From Pseudomonas khorasanensis (GTDB taxonomy: Bacteria > Pseudomonadota > Gammaproteobacteria > Pseudomonadales > Pseudomonadaceae), in the NCBI RefSeq assembly GCF_014268505.2, contig NZ_JABWQP020000002.1, positions 248,001-312,000 on the forward strand: 64,000 nucleotides of DNA. Reading direction: 5' to 3'. Numbering within the stretch: the first letter of the stretch is position 1; each line of letters starts with the position of its first letter. The translations under genes were made by a program, and so were the position numbers. Below the pieces are notes generated by a model, which was not told the DNA's origin, ran no database searches, and was given only the letters and a program-made list of their open reading frames with translations. This document shows, in pieces, positions 1 to 7,543 of the stretch.

Positions 1-862
1 GGCTGAACTGCGACGGGCTTTCATACCCCACGCGATACCCCGCCGCCGACGCCTCCAGCCCTTCGGTCAACATCAGGCGTCGCGCCTCTTGCAGGCGCAA
101 CTGCTTCTGATATTGCAGCGGACTCATCGCCGTCATCGCCTTGAAGCGGTGATGCAAAGTCGACACGCTGAGGTTCACTTCCCTGGCCAGATCATCGATG
201 CGCAGCGGTTGCTCGAAATGGCTGTTGAGCCACTTGATCGCCTGGCTGATGCGATGGCTCTGGCTGTTGGCAATCGCGATCTCATACAGACGATGACCCT
301 GCGGACTGCGCAGCAGACGATAGAGAATCTCGCGGCGAATCAGTGGCGCGAGCATGGCGATGTCTTTTGGCGCATCGAGCAAACGCGCCAGGCGCAGCAC
401 GGCATCGAGCATGGCGCTGTCGATTTTTTCGACATATAGACCACGCCCGGTCGGCCGGGTCGGCACCCCCATCGGGCCGGCGTCGGCGATCAGCGCGGTG
501 ATTTCGGTCGGATCAATGTCCAGGCGCACGGCGAGGATCGGTTCCTCTGGCGAGACATTGACCACACGCCCGCTCAGCGGCATCGAAACCGACACCACCA
601 GGTAATTCAGTGGGTCGTAATTGAAAAACTCGTCAGCCAGCCGAACCTCTTTGCGACCCTGCGCCATGATGCACAGCGCAGGTTGCGCGAGCACCGGGGC
701 GAAGTCGTGGGACTGGGTGTGGCGCGACATGACCAGCGAGCCGATGGCGGTCTGGTAGCTGCCATCCTCGCAGGTGTTGCGGCGGATGATCGCCGCCAGT
801 TCCGCGCGCTGCTTTTCCATGTCAGCGCTGGGTTCGGCTTGAAAACGATCGAATGACGTCAT
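1..862 (-). CDS. AraC-family transcriptional regulator, 3' end cut by window edge
   Basis: About 287 residues are visible, read from an ATG at 862; the reading frame is still open at position 1, so the C-terminus lies outside the window. The N-terminal two thirds look like the AraC_N type sensing domain (MTSFDRFQAE start, then RHTQSHDFAP and ALCIMAQGRKEV). From about residue 220 there is a typical AraC DNA-binding region: HRISQAIKWLNSHFEQPLRI, then DDLAREVNLSVSTLHHRFKA as the first helix-turn-helix, then MSPLQYQKQLRLQEARRLM and the beginning of the second helix-turn-helix (GYRVGYESPSQFS). The likely role is activation of a nearby operon in response to a small molecule. The ligand cannot be inferred, and the probable target lies either upstream outside the window or in the small genes from 1260. 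Confidence 0.88.
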   Translation of the reverse strand, partial: MTSFDRFQAEPSADMEKQRAELAAIIRRNTCEDGSYQTAIGSLVMSRHTQSHDFAPVLAQPALCIMAQGRKEVRLADEFFNYDPLNYLVVSVSMPLSGRVVNVSPEEPILAVRLDIDPTEITALIADAGPMGVPTRPTGRGLYVEKIDSAMLDAVLRLARLLDAPKDIAMLAPLIRREILYRLLRSPQGHRLYEIAIANSQSHRISQAIKWLNSHFEQPLRIDDLAREVNLSVSTLHHRFKAMTAMSPLQYQKQLRLQEARRLMLTEGLEASAAGYRVGYESPSQFS

Positions 863-1259
863 GCGCGGCATCCTCGGCAAGTGAGGGGGGAATGGAGCAG
901 AGCATAAGTTTGTGCAAGCGCAGGCGGTAGACGCATTCTGCCTAATGCTTGCCTGATTCTGCACGGAGCTGTTTGCGCACCTGTCGCCATACCATCCTGT
1001 AGGAGCCGCCGAAGGCTGAGAACCGTTGATCTTCAAGGCAAAATCAAAAGATCGCAGCCTTCGTCAGCTCCTACACAAAACGTATATGACAGGCGTGTTG
1101 CGCGGGTTTACAGGTTGTTACAGATGCCGTGTGCAGTCTCGCAGGATTGTGCAACGCGAAGGCAGGAATCGACTAACGGCGCGAAGGCATCGGCCCTTAA
1201 TCTTCGTTCCAGTCGCAGCCCGTCCCCAGGCTGCCACGCGATTTCATGGAGGGTTGATC
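863..1259. other. Intergenic region with one palindromic repeat
   Basis: This 397-base gap separates two divergent genes, so it must hold both promoters. It contains the inverted repeat at 998-1075 (listed separately). Just before the gene at 1260 there is a good ribosome binding site, TGGAGGG at 1247-1253. I see no further gene here; the open frames crossing it are extensions of the downstream gene. Confidence 0.6.
998..1075. repeat. Palindromic intergenic repeat (TGTAGGAGC type)
   Basis: The left end TGTAGGAGCCGCCGAAGGCT pairs with the right end AGCCTTCGTCAGCTCCTACA, giving a long imperfect inverted repeat around an A-rich centre. A second copy of the same family is at 2614-2735. Such elements are common between genes in fluorescent pseudomonads. 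Confidence 0.75.
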
Positions 1260-1613
1260 ATGTCCAAGCAGATGCCTGTCAGTCATATGGCTTTCATTCG
1301 TGCACAAGCGGGGCGCTCGGCGGAGCTCGGTGTGCGCCTGAGCGCGTTGATCGAAGTCTCGCGCGCCGCGCCCGGTTGTCTGAGTTTTTCGTTGCAGCAA
1401 TCGCAGTGCGATTCTGACCTGTGGCTGATCACTGGGGACTGGACCAGCCAACAGATGATGACCGCGTATTTCAACAGTCCGTCGATGGAAGTCTTCGCCG
1501 AACTGGTGCAGGAGCTGGTGGTCAGCAGCCTCGATTTCCACACCTTCAGGGACGTGTCGGCCGCGCAGGCCCTCGACCGGTGTTCGTCGCCGATACACAA
1601 ACTCGCCGGTTGA
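1260..1613 (+). CDS. ABM-type (antibiotic biosynthesis monooxygenase-like) small protein
   Basis: A 117-residue protein. The start at 1260 is chosen because TGGAGGG lies 6 bases upstream and the family-like sequence begins there (MSKQMPVSHMAFIRAQAG); the longer open frame upstream has no ribosome binding site. The pattern is that of the dimeric alpha-beta-barrel ABM/YgiN family: an initial strand (HMAFIRAQAG), a helix (RSAELGVRLSALIEVSRAAP), then GCLSFSLQQSQCDSDLWLI and a late helix (VFAELVQELV). Known members act as cofactor-free monooxygenases or quinol oxidases, often helping detoxify quinones or aldehydes. The substrate is not predictable. The next gene starts 43 bases downstream on the same strand, so the two may be cotranscribed. 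Confidence 0.72.
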   Translation: MSKQMPVSHMAFIRAQAGRSAELGVRLSALIEVSRAAPGCLSFSLQQSQCDSDLWLITGDWTSQQMMTAYFNSPSMEVFAELVQELVVSSLDFHTFRDVSAAQALDRCSSPIHKLAG

Positions 1614-1656
1614 GGGTTTAATGTCCGACTTGTTTGATTGAGCCGGGATCCGCGAC

Positions 1657-1899
1657 ATGGCACGTAAAGAGTTCGAAAAGTTTGAGGCAGTCTCTGCAAT
1701 CGTCCCCGTCGAGTTGGGCGGCAACAAAGGCTATTACGCGGCAATCGCGGTAAAAGCCCTGGTCGATGGCGGCGCGCCACGGTTCCATACATTGCTCGAT
1801 GAGCAGGTGTTTCCCGGCGCCATTGCTGCCGATGACGCGGCCATCAATGAGCTGGACAAGCTCAAGGGCGTCACGGATGACGCCGAGCTGATCTGGTAG
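1657..1899 (+). CDS. Conserved small protein of unknown function (80 aa)
   Basis: The protein begins MARKEFEKFEAVSAIVPVEL and ends in an acidic stretch (DDAAINELDKLKGVTDDAEL). There is no signal peptide, membrane segment or known motif. The codon use is ordinary for the genome and the frame is compact, so I believe it is a real gene. It follows the ABM-like gene by 43 bases on the same strand. Its stop codon ends at 1899 and the stop of the opposite-strand flavin reductase begins at 1900, so the two genes meet stop to stop with no spacer. I do not recognise a function. Confidence 0.6.
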   Translation: MARKEFEKFEAVSAIVPVELGGNKGYYAAIAVKALVDGGAPRFHTLLDEQVFPGAIAADDAAINELDKLKGVTDDAELIW

Positions 1900-2529
1900 T
1901 TACTTCTGCGAGCCTGGGCGCCACATCTTGAACAGAGCCTCAGGCCCCAGCTGGAAATAATCAGCAGGACCGCCGCCGCGCAGGATCGGTTCTGCAGCGG
2001 CGGTGTCGTAGATGCCGTCTTTCAATAGCCATTTGGCGATGTGCACCGCGACCACCTCACCAAGAATCAGCCAGCTCGGCACGGTTTCGCCATCGGCGCG
2101 TTGCAGCTGAATGATCTGAGTGACCTTGCATTCGAAGGACACCGGGCTTTCGGCGACCCGTGGAACCGAAATCACCTTCGACGCTGCCGTCGTCAGACCT
2201 GCCAGCTCAAACTCGTTGACCTCAGGCGCGACCATCGCGCAGCTCTGGTTCATCTGCTCGGCCAGGGGGCGGGTGGCGAGGTTCCAGACGAACTCACCGG
2301 TCTGCTCGATATTGTTCAGGCTGTCTTTGCGCCCGACGCTGGAGAAACCAATGATCGGCGGAATGTAGTTGAAGGCGTTGAAGAAACTGTACGGCGCCAG
2401 GTTGAGCCGGCTTTCGGCATCCTGCGAAGAAATCCAGCCGATGGGGCGCGGGCCGACGATGGCGTTGAACGGGTCGTGAGGCAGGCCGTGGCCGTTGGCG
2501 GGTTCGTAGAAGTGGATGTCATCGGGCAT
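1900..2529 (-). CDS. Flavin reductase-like / FMN-binding split-barrel protein
   Basis: A 209-residue protein read from the ATG at 2529 (MPDDIHFYEPANGHGLPHDP). The sequence NAIVGPRPIGWISSQDAESR followed by NLAPYSFFNAFNYIPPIIGF is the hallmark of the flavin_reduct/DIM6-NTAB group that binds FMN in a split barrel. Later elements, such as NIEQTGEFVWNLATRPLAEQ and GEVVAVHI, fit the same family. Members either supply reduced flavin to monooxygenases or act directly as NAD(P)H:flavin oxidoreductases; the partner is unknown. A nearby ABM-like monooxygenase at 1260 is a possible but unproven functional neighbour. A longer upstream frame adds only low-complexity sequence translated from a repeat and is rejected. 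Confidence 0.85.
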   Translation of the reverse strand: MPDDIHFYEPANGHGLPHDPFNAIVGPRPIGWISSQDAESRLNLAPYSFFNAFNYIPPIIGFSSVGRKDSLNNIEQTGEFVWNLATRPLAEQMNQSCAMVAPEVNEFELAGLTTAASKVISVPRVAESPVSFECKVTQIIQLQRADGETVPSWLILGEVVAVHIAKWLLKDGIYDTAAAEPILRGGGPADYFQLGPEALFKMWRPGSQK

Positions 2530-2613
2530 GGCGGGGGTATTCCTCAGGCTGCGTTTCGAATGCCGCCATAGTGCAAGGACACACCGCATATTTCCAGCCG
2601 GACGCAAACCCCC

Positions 2614-2735
2614 TGTAGGAGCTGCCGGACGCTGCGATCTTTTGGGACGCAGAGCGTCCCCGGCTGCATTCCCACGCGGAGCGTGGGAACGATCAATCAA
2701 GATCAAAAGCTCGCAGCCTTCGTCAGCTCCTACAG
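2614..2735. repeat. Composite palindromic repeat
   Basis: The outer arms (TGTAGGAGCTGCCGGACGCT and its partner ending CGTCAGCTCCTACA) are the same family as the copy at 998-1075. Nested inside, at about 2668-2693, is a second small palindrome (TTCCCACGCGGAGCGTGGGA). The element sits between a flavin reductase-like gene and kgtP, so it looks like one repeat inserted into another. Confidence 0.72.
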
Positions 2736-2783
2736 GTTGGGCGCAGGACACAGATGTTGTGGCCTGCCAGCGATGAGGCCTGA

Positions 2784-4103
2784 TCAGTCAGTGACGATCC
2801 GCGAGTGTTTCTGAGTGTCCTTCATGGTGATGTACACCAGCAGCGACACGGCGATACAGGCGGTGACATACCAGTAGTAACCGGTTTCCATGCCGATGCT
2901 CTTGAACCACAGCGCGATGTATTCGGCGGTGCCGCCGAAGATCGATACGGTCAGTGCGTACGGCAGGCCCACGCCCAGAGCGCGGATTTCAGTCGGGAAC
3001 AGTTCGGCTTTCACCACCGCGTTGATCGAGGTGTAGCCGCTGACGATGATCAGTGCCGCCATGATTAGGAAAAACGCACCCCACCAGCTCTGAATCGTGT
3101 GCAGGGTCATCAGGATCGGCACCGTGAAAATGGTTCCCAGTACGCCGAAGGCGATCAGGATCGGACGACGACCGATTTTGTCCGACAGGCCGCCAATGAT
3201 CGGTTGCAGGCACATGAACAGGAACAGCGTGGCGGCAGAAATAGTGGTCGAGTCGGAAATGCTCATGCCGACGGTGTTGACCAGATACTTCTGCATGTAC
3301 GTCGTGTAGGTGTAGAACGCCAGCGTGCCGCCCATGGTCAGGCCGACCACGGTCAACAGTTCTTTGGGATGGCGCATCAAGGTGCGCATGGCGCTTTCCT
3401 TGGACTTCTCTTTTTTGGTGAACGACTCGGTTTCTTCCATGCCGCGACGCAGGTACAACGCTACGACCGCGCAGAGCGCGCCGATGGCGAACGGAATACG
3501 CCAGCCCCACGCGTACAGCTGTTCGGTGGTCAGCACGTTCTGCAGCACGATCAACACGCCCAGTGCGATGAGCTGGCCGGAGATCAGCGTCACGTACTGG
3601 AAGCTGGAGAAGAAGCCGCGACGCTCCTTGGTTGCCATCTCCGACAGGTACGTCGCCGAGGTGCCGTATTCGCCGCCGACCGACAGGCCCTGCAGCAAGC
3701 GCGCGAATACCAGCAGAATCGGTGCGCCGATGCCGATGGTTTCATAGTTCGGGCTCAGGGCGATCAGCAGCGAGCCGAAGCACATCAGGTACACCGAAGC
3801 CATCAGCGCTTTCTTGCGCCCGACCTTGTCGGCGTACAGGCCCATCAGCCAGCCACCGATCGGACGCATCAAGAAGCCCACGGCGAAGATCGCGGCGGTG
3901 TTCATCAACTGCGCGGTGGAAGAGCCTGCGGGGAAAAAGGATTTGGCGAAATACAGCGAGAAGGCGGCATACACATACCAGTCATACCACTCGACCATGT
4001 TGCCGACAGAGCCGCTGAAGATCGATTTGATCCGGCTGGCGGTGGTTCTCGGTTTGGCCGGCACGGCAGCCGACCCAAGGGGCAGGGCGTTGGAGTTATC
4101 CAT
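2784..4103 (-). CDS. kgtP: Alpha-ketoglutarate permease, MHS family of MFS transporters
   Basis: A 439-residue inner membrane transporter with about 12 hydrophobic segments. MHS-family signatures are visible: VGNMVEWYDWYVYAAFSLYF near the start, FLMRPIGGWLMGLYADKVGR (the loop 2-3 RxGR-like motif), RLLQGLSVGGEYGTSATYLS and a second GGLSDKIGRRPILIAFGV. It most likely imports alpha-ketoglutarate by proton symport. I chose the second ATG (4103) because AAGGA lies 7 bases before it, inside the MKDPS extension that would start at 4118. Upstream lie a sigma-54 promoter and two candidate enhancer dyads, and next to it a two-component system resembling MifS/MifR, which in P. aeruginosa is known to control alpha-ketoglutarate uptake. 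That context supports the substrate, although closely related dicarboxylate permeases cannot be excluded. Confidence 0.87.
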   Translation of the reverse strand: MDNSNALPLGSAAVPAKPRTTASRIKSIFSGSVGNMVEWYDWYVYAAFSLYFAKSFFPAGSSTAQLMNTAAIFAVGFLMRPIGGWLMGLYADKVGRKKALMASVYLMCFGSLLIALSPNYETIGIGAPILLVFARLLQGLSVGGEYGTSATYLSEMATKERRGFFSSFQYVTLISGQLIALGVLIVLQNVLTTEQLYAWGWRIPFAIGALCAVVALYLRRGMEETESFTKKEKSKESAMRTLMRHPKELLTVVGLTMGGTLAFYTYTTYMQKYLVNTVGMSISDSTTISAATLFLFMCLQPIIGGLSDKIGRRPILIAFGVLGTIFTVPILMTLHTIQSWWGAFFLIMAALIIVSGYTSINAVVKAELFPTEIRALGVGLPYALTVSIFGGTAEYIALWFKSIGMETGYYWYVTACIAVSLLVYITMKDTQKHSRIVTD

Positions 4104-4163
4104 TGAAGGATCCTTCATTTAATTGTTTTTGTGGAGCGCGTCGGAACGCAGCCTGTCATGGCT

Positions 4164-4182
4164 ATAGCAGGAGGTGTGCCAA
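4164..4182 (-). promoter_or_regulatory. Sigma-54 promoter of kgtP
   Basis: On the minus strand the sequence is TTGGCACACCTCCTGCTA. The -24 GG (4180-4179) and -12 GC (4168-4167) are separated by exactly 10 bases, as required for RpoN, and the -24 element TGGCAC is perfect. A start near 4155 would give a leader of about 50 bases before the kgtP start at 4103. The adjacent regulator is a sigma-54 activator with an intact GAFTGA motif. Confidence 0.82.
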
Positions 4183-4221
4183 GGGGCGGAGGGCCGGTTT
4201 AGAGGGGGTGACGGGAACTGG

Positions 4222-4271
4222 TGAGCGGAAATCCGCTTATCGTTGATGGAGGCTGAGCGGAAATTTGCTTA
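4222..4271. promoter_or_regulatory. Tandem dyad enhancer (candidate MifR binding sites)
   Basis: Two copies lie at 4222-4239 (TGAGCGGAAATCCGCTTA) and 4254-4271 (TGAGCGGAAATTTGCTTA). The first contains the perfect dyad AGCGGA-AA-TCCGCT and the second is a degenerate version. Their centres are 32 bp apart, close to three helical turns, so both lie on the same face of DNA. They sit about 50 and 82 bp upstream of the -24 element of the kgtP sigma-54 promoter, the usual place for an activator array. Confidence 0.72.
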
Positions 4272-4304
4272 TGCGGATGATTTTGGGTTGTTTGGTCCAA
4301 ACCC

Positions 4305-4371
4305 CTTCGCGAGCAGGCTCGCTCCCACCGGGGAACGCATTTCAAATGTGGGAGCGAGCCTGCTCGCGAAG
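4305..4371. repeat. REP-type palindromic repeat (GCGAGCAGGCTCGCTCCCAC)
   Basis: The left arm contains CTTCGCGAGCAGGCTCGCTC and the right arm its reverse complement, GTGGGAGCGAGCCTGCTCGC, around about 20 bases of loop. It lies between the kgtP control region and the stop of mifR. Other copies are at 48275-48361, 54807-54900, 58508-58593 and 63466-63540. Confidence 0.85.
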
Positions 4372-4386
4372 CGGACTGCACAGGCG

Positions 4387-5709
4387 CTACAAAAACATCT
4401 CTCGACTCAACCCATGCCGCTGCATCTTTTCATTGAACGTGCGGCGCGGCAGTTGCAGTTCTTCAAGCACTGCTTTGACATCTCCCTTGTGCCGGGTCAG
4501 CGCCGCGCGCAGGCATTGCGCTTCGAACGCCTCTTGCTGCGCTGCCAGCGACTGCCCCGGATCAATCCCGACCACTGGCTCATCGAGCCCCAGCACCTGA
4601 CGTTCGGCGACGTTGGCCAGTTCCCGCACGTTGCCCGGCCAGTCATGGCTGAGCAGATGGCTCAACTGCGCGCCTGTGAGCGGCGGGAAGGTTCGGCCCA
4701 GACGCTGGGCGGCATTCTGGGCAAAGGTTTCGAACAATAACGGGATGTCTTCACGGCGCTCGCGCAACGGTGGCAAGCGCAGTTCAGCGACGGTCAGGCG
4801 ATAAGCGAGGTCTTCGCGAAAACGTCCGGCCCGGGCTTCGTCGAGCAGGTCCGGTTTGGTCGCCGCTACAATACGCAAATCGACACGAATGCTTTGGTTG
4901 GAGCCCAGCCGTTCAAGCTTCTGCTCCTGCAGAACGCGCAGCAATTTCACCTGTTGAGCCAATGGCATGCTTTCGATTTCGTCGAGAAACAGCGTGCCGC
5001 CATCGGCATATTCGAGCTTGCCGATGCGCTTGCCCGAGGCGCCGGTAAACGCGCCACTCTCGTGACCGAATAGCTCGGCCTCAAATAATTGCTCCGGGAT
5101 TGCCGCGCAGTTGAGCGCCACGAACGGTTTGTCGGCGCGCGGGCCGAAGTCGTGCAGGCAGCGCGCGACCAGTTCCTTGCCGCTGCCGGTTTCGCCACGG
5201 ATCAGCACGTTGACCGGCAGCGTCGCCAGATCCAGCACTTGCCGGCGCAGCGTTTGCAAGCCACGGGACACGCCCAGCAGCGTCGCATCGAGCTTGGCGC
5301 GGTTGTCGGCAAGTTCATGCAGGGCGCGGTTTTCCAGAACCAGGCGGCGCTTGTCCAGCGCCCGGCGCAGACTGCCCAGCAGCGTTTCCGGGCTGAACGG
5401 TTTTTCCAGAAAATCGTAGGCACCGTCGCGCATGGCTTCCACCGCCATCGGCACATCGCCGTGGCCCGTGAGCAGAATCACCGGCAGATCGGCATCGCGC
5501 TGTTGTACCTGGGCGAGCAATTGCAAACCGTCCATGCCGGGCATGCGCACATCGCTGAGGATCACGCCGGCGAAATGCTCCGGGAGCGCGGCGAGGCACT
5601 CTTCAGCGCGACTGAACAATTGCACCTCGAACCCTGACAGGCTCAGCCATTGTTCGACGGCGCTGCGGATGCTGCTTTCATCGTCGACCACCATGACCGA
5701 ATTGAGCAT
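4387..5709 (-). CDS. mifR: Sigma-54-dependent response regulator, DctD/MifR type
   Basis: A 440-residue protein with three domains in order. A receiver domain occupies residues 1-120, with the acidic pair D9-D10, phospho-acceptor D53 (SDVRMPGMDG) and K103. An AAA+ domain covers about 140-370, with Walker A GETGSGKE and the sigma-54 contact loop GAFTGA (in HESGAFTGASGK). A Fis-like helix-turn-helix lies at the end (DVKAVLEELQLPRRTFNEKM). It would be phosphorylated by the adjacent kinase and then activate RpoN promoters. The start overlaps the stop of the kinase gene by one base. The tandem dyads and sigma-54 promoter in front of kgtP, just downstream, are the obvious target. The symbol rests on the pairing with kgtP; DctD for C4-dicarboxylates is the alternative name. 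Confidence 0.83.
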   Translation of the reverse strand: MLNSVMVVDDESSIRSAVEQWLSLSGFEVQLFSRAEECLAALPEHFAGVILSDVRMPGMDGLQLLAQVQQRDADLPVILLTGHGDVPMAVEAMRDGAYDFLEKPFSPETLLGSLRRALDKRRLVLENRALHELADNRAKLDATLLGVSRGLQTLRRQVLDLATLPVNVLIRGETGSGKELVARCLHDFGPRADKPFVALNCAAIPEQLFEAELFGHESGAFTGASGKRIGKLEYADGGTLFLDEIESMPLAQQVKLLRVLQEQKLERLGSNQSIRVDLRIVAATKPDLLDEARAGRFREDLAYRLTVAELRLPPLRERREDIPLLFETFAQNAAQRLGRTFPPLTGAQLSHLLSHDWPGNVRELANVAERQVLGLDEPVVGIDPGQSLAAQQEAFEAQCLRAALTRHKGDVKAVLEELQLPRRTFNEKMQRHGLSREMFL

Positions 5710-7469
5710 CAGATGTGTGCCTCCAGATCGATTGGCAGGGTCAGGCTGAACACCGCGCCGTTGTCGCCGTTTTCGACGCTCAGGCGGCCACCGGATTCAT
5801 GCACGATGGCGAAGGATACTGCCAGCCCGAGGCCCAGGCCGTCACCCACCGGCTTGGTGGTGAAGAACGGGTCGAACACCTGGCCGAGGTGCTCTTCGGC
5901 AATGCCGCCGCCGTTGTCGCTGACACTCAGGTGCCACAGTTGCTCATCGGCTTGCAGACGAATTTCAAGGCGTTTGCACGGTTTTTCCTGCATCGCATCC
6001 AGCGCGTTGCGCAGCAGGTTGATCAGCACCTGTTCGAGACGAATCGCATCACCGCGCACCCATGCCGGCCGCGCCAGATGCAGCACCAGACTGACCTGCT
6101 CGTCACGCAGCCGCGCATCGAGCAATTGCAGCGACTGATCGACCACGGTCGCCAGATCCAGACGTTCGCGCAAGCCGCTGGGGCTTTTACGCGCGAAGGT
6201 TTTCAGGTGGCCGGTGAGGGCAGCCATGCGCATGAGCATGTCGTCTACCGGTTTGAGCGCCTTGTACGCGTCATCGACGCGGCCATGCTCAAGCAGCAGC
6301 CTCAGAGTAGCAAGCTGCATGCGCTGCGCGGTCAGCGGTTGATTGATTTCGTGGGCCAGCGCGGCGGACATCTGCCCCAGCGCGGCGAGCTTGGCCGATT
6401 GCACCAGACCTTCCTGGGCGGTGCGCAACTCGCGGGTGCGCTCTTCGACCAAGCGTTCGAGTTCTTCGCGGTTGCGCTGACGAACCTTGGCCAGGCGCCA
6501 GCGCTGGCTGAGGAACAGCAGCAAAAACACCAGCGCGAGCCACACCCCGGCGGCGGCGAGCGCGGCGTTGCGCAGATCTTCGAAGGCGACTTGCGGGCGG
6601 CGCAACAGATGCAGGGTCCAGCCTTCGGTCGCCAGCGGCAGCGATTCCCACAAATAATCCGCCGTGCCCTGCGGGCCTTCGACCTGGCGCAGATCGCTGT
6701 TGTCATCGAAGCGGCGCAGCGACACGTGAGTCAGGGGCACCAACGTTTGCTTGTCGTACTGCCGCGTGGTTTTGATCTCGGCCAGATCGCTGTCGCTCAA
6801 TGGCCGCAAGGCGCGATAACGCCAGCCGGGCTGATTGGCAATGAAGATGATCCCGCGCGCATCGCTGACCAGCAGCGTGTCGCTGCCCTGGCTCCACTCA
6901 CGCTCAAGCTCGGGGAATTCCAGTTTGACCACCATCGCGCCGAGGAACTCGCCGTTGTCGCCGAGCACCGCGCTGGAGAGGAAATACCCGGGAATCCCGC
7001 TGGTCACACCCACCGCGTAGAAACGCCCGGTGCCCTGGGTGCGGGTCTGGCTGAAGTAAGGACGGAAACCGTAGTTGTGGCCGACGTAACTGCTCGGCAG
7101 GCGCCAGTTGCTGGCAGCCACGGCAAGGCCGGTGTGATCGAGCAGTTCGAGGGTCGAGGACTGCGCCGCGCCGTTGATTTTTTCAAGTTTCAGATTCAGT
7201 GCGGCTTGCTGCGAGGCACCCACCGGGCCGGCCAGTGCCGAGCGCAGTTGCGGATCCAGCGCCAGTACGGCGGGCAGGGCGCGGTAGCGGTCGATCAGCG
7301 TGTGCAATGAGTTGGCGTAAAGCCCCAGTTGCTGATTGGCGCGAGCAGCGTCCTCCTCCAGCGCCTGACGCTCGGCGTGGCGCATTGCGAGGGTCACAGC
7401 GAGCGCCGTGCCGGCAATGATCAGCAGGGTGTAAAACGACAGGCGCAGGGTACGGGAGGTCGGCAGCAT
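5709..7469 (-). CDS. mifS: Sensor histidine kinase, DctB/MifS type
   Basis: A 586-residue membrane kinase read from the ATG at 7469 (MLPTSRTLRLSFYTLLIIAG). A first membrane segment is at about residues 9-29. A periplasmic double-Cache-like sensing region follows to about 290 (VAASNWRLPSSYVGHNYGFR is typical of DctB), and then a second membrane segment near 300-325. The dimerisation box has the phospho-accepting His at about 373 (ALAHEINQPLTAQRMQL). The ATPase boxes are NLLRNALDAM, SDNGGGI and GLGLGLAVSF. It likely senses a dicarboxylate or alpha-ketoglutarate and phosphorylates the coupled regulator. The ribosome binding site is weak. Only 74 bases separate it from the toxin gene upstream on the same strand, and I see no terminator there, so read-through is possible. 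Confidence 0.83.
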   Translation of the reverse strand: MLPTSRTLRLSFYTLLIIAGTALAVTLAMRHAERQALEEDAARANQQLGLYANSLHTLIDRYRALPAVLALDPQLRSALAGPVGASQQAALNLKLEKINGAAQSSTLELLDHTGLAVAASNWRLPSSYVGHNYGFRPYFSQTRTQGTGRFYAVGVTSGIPGYFLSSAVLGDNGEFLGAMVVKLEFPELEREWSQGSDTLLVSDARGIIFIANQPGWRYRALRPLSDSDLAEIKTTRQYDKQTLVPLTHVSLRRFDDNSDLRQVEGPQGTADYLWESLPLATEGWTLHLLRRPQVAFEDLRNAALAAAGVWLALVFLLLFLSQRWRLAKVRQRNREELERLVEERTRELRTAQEGLVQSAKLAALGQMSAALAHEINQPLTAQRMQLATLRLLLEHGRVDDAYKALKPVDDMLMRMAALTGHLKTFARKSPSGLRERLDLATVVDQSLQLLDARLRDEQVSLVLHLARPAWVRGDAIRLEQVLINLLRNALDAMQEKPCKRLEIRLQADEQLWHLSVSDNGGGIAEEHLGQVFDPFFTTKPVGDGLGLGLAVSFAIVHESGGRLSVENGDNGAVFSLTLPIDLEAHI

Positions 7470-7543
7470 GCAGGCGCAAACAGGTAGAAAGTCGGGCGGG
7501 CACCATAGCACGCCGCTCACATTTGTTACGGCTGCTGCGCTAT

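Noticed and set aside
4305..4371. Repeat unit resembling a CRISPR repeat or terminator
   Set aside because: Copies are scattered singly between genes with no spacers in series, and there is no T-run; these are REP palindromes.
5715..7310. 531-codon open frame antisense to mifS
   Set aside because: It lies fully inside the kinase gene, is Gln/Arg-rich as expected of a shadow frame, and has no matching motif.
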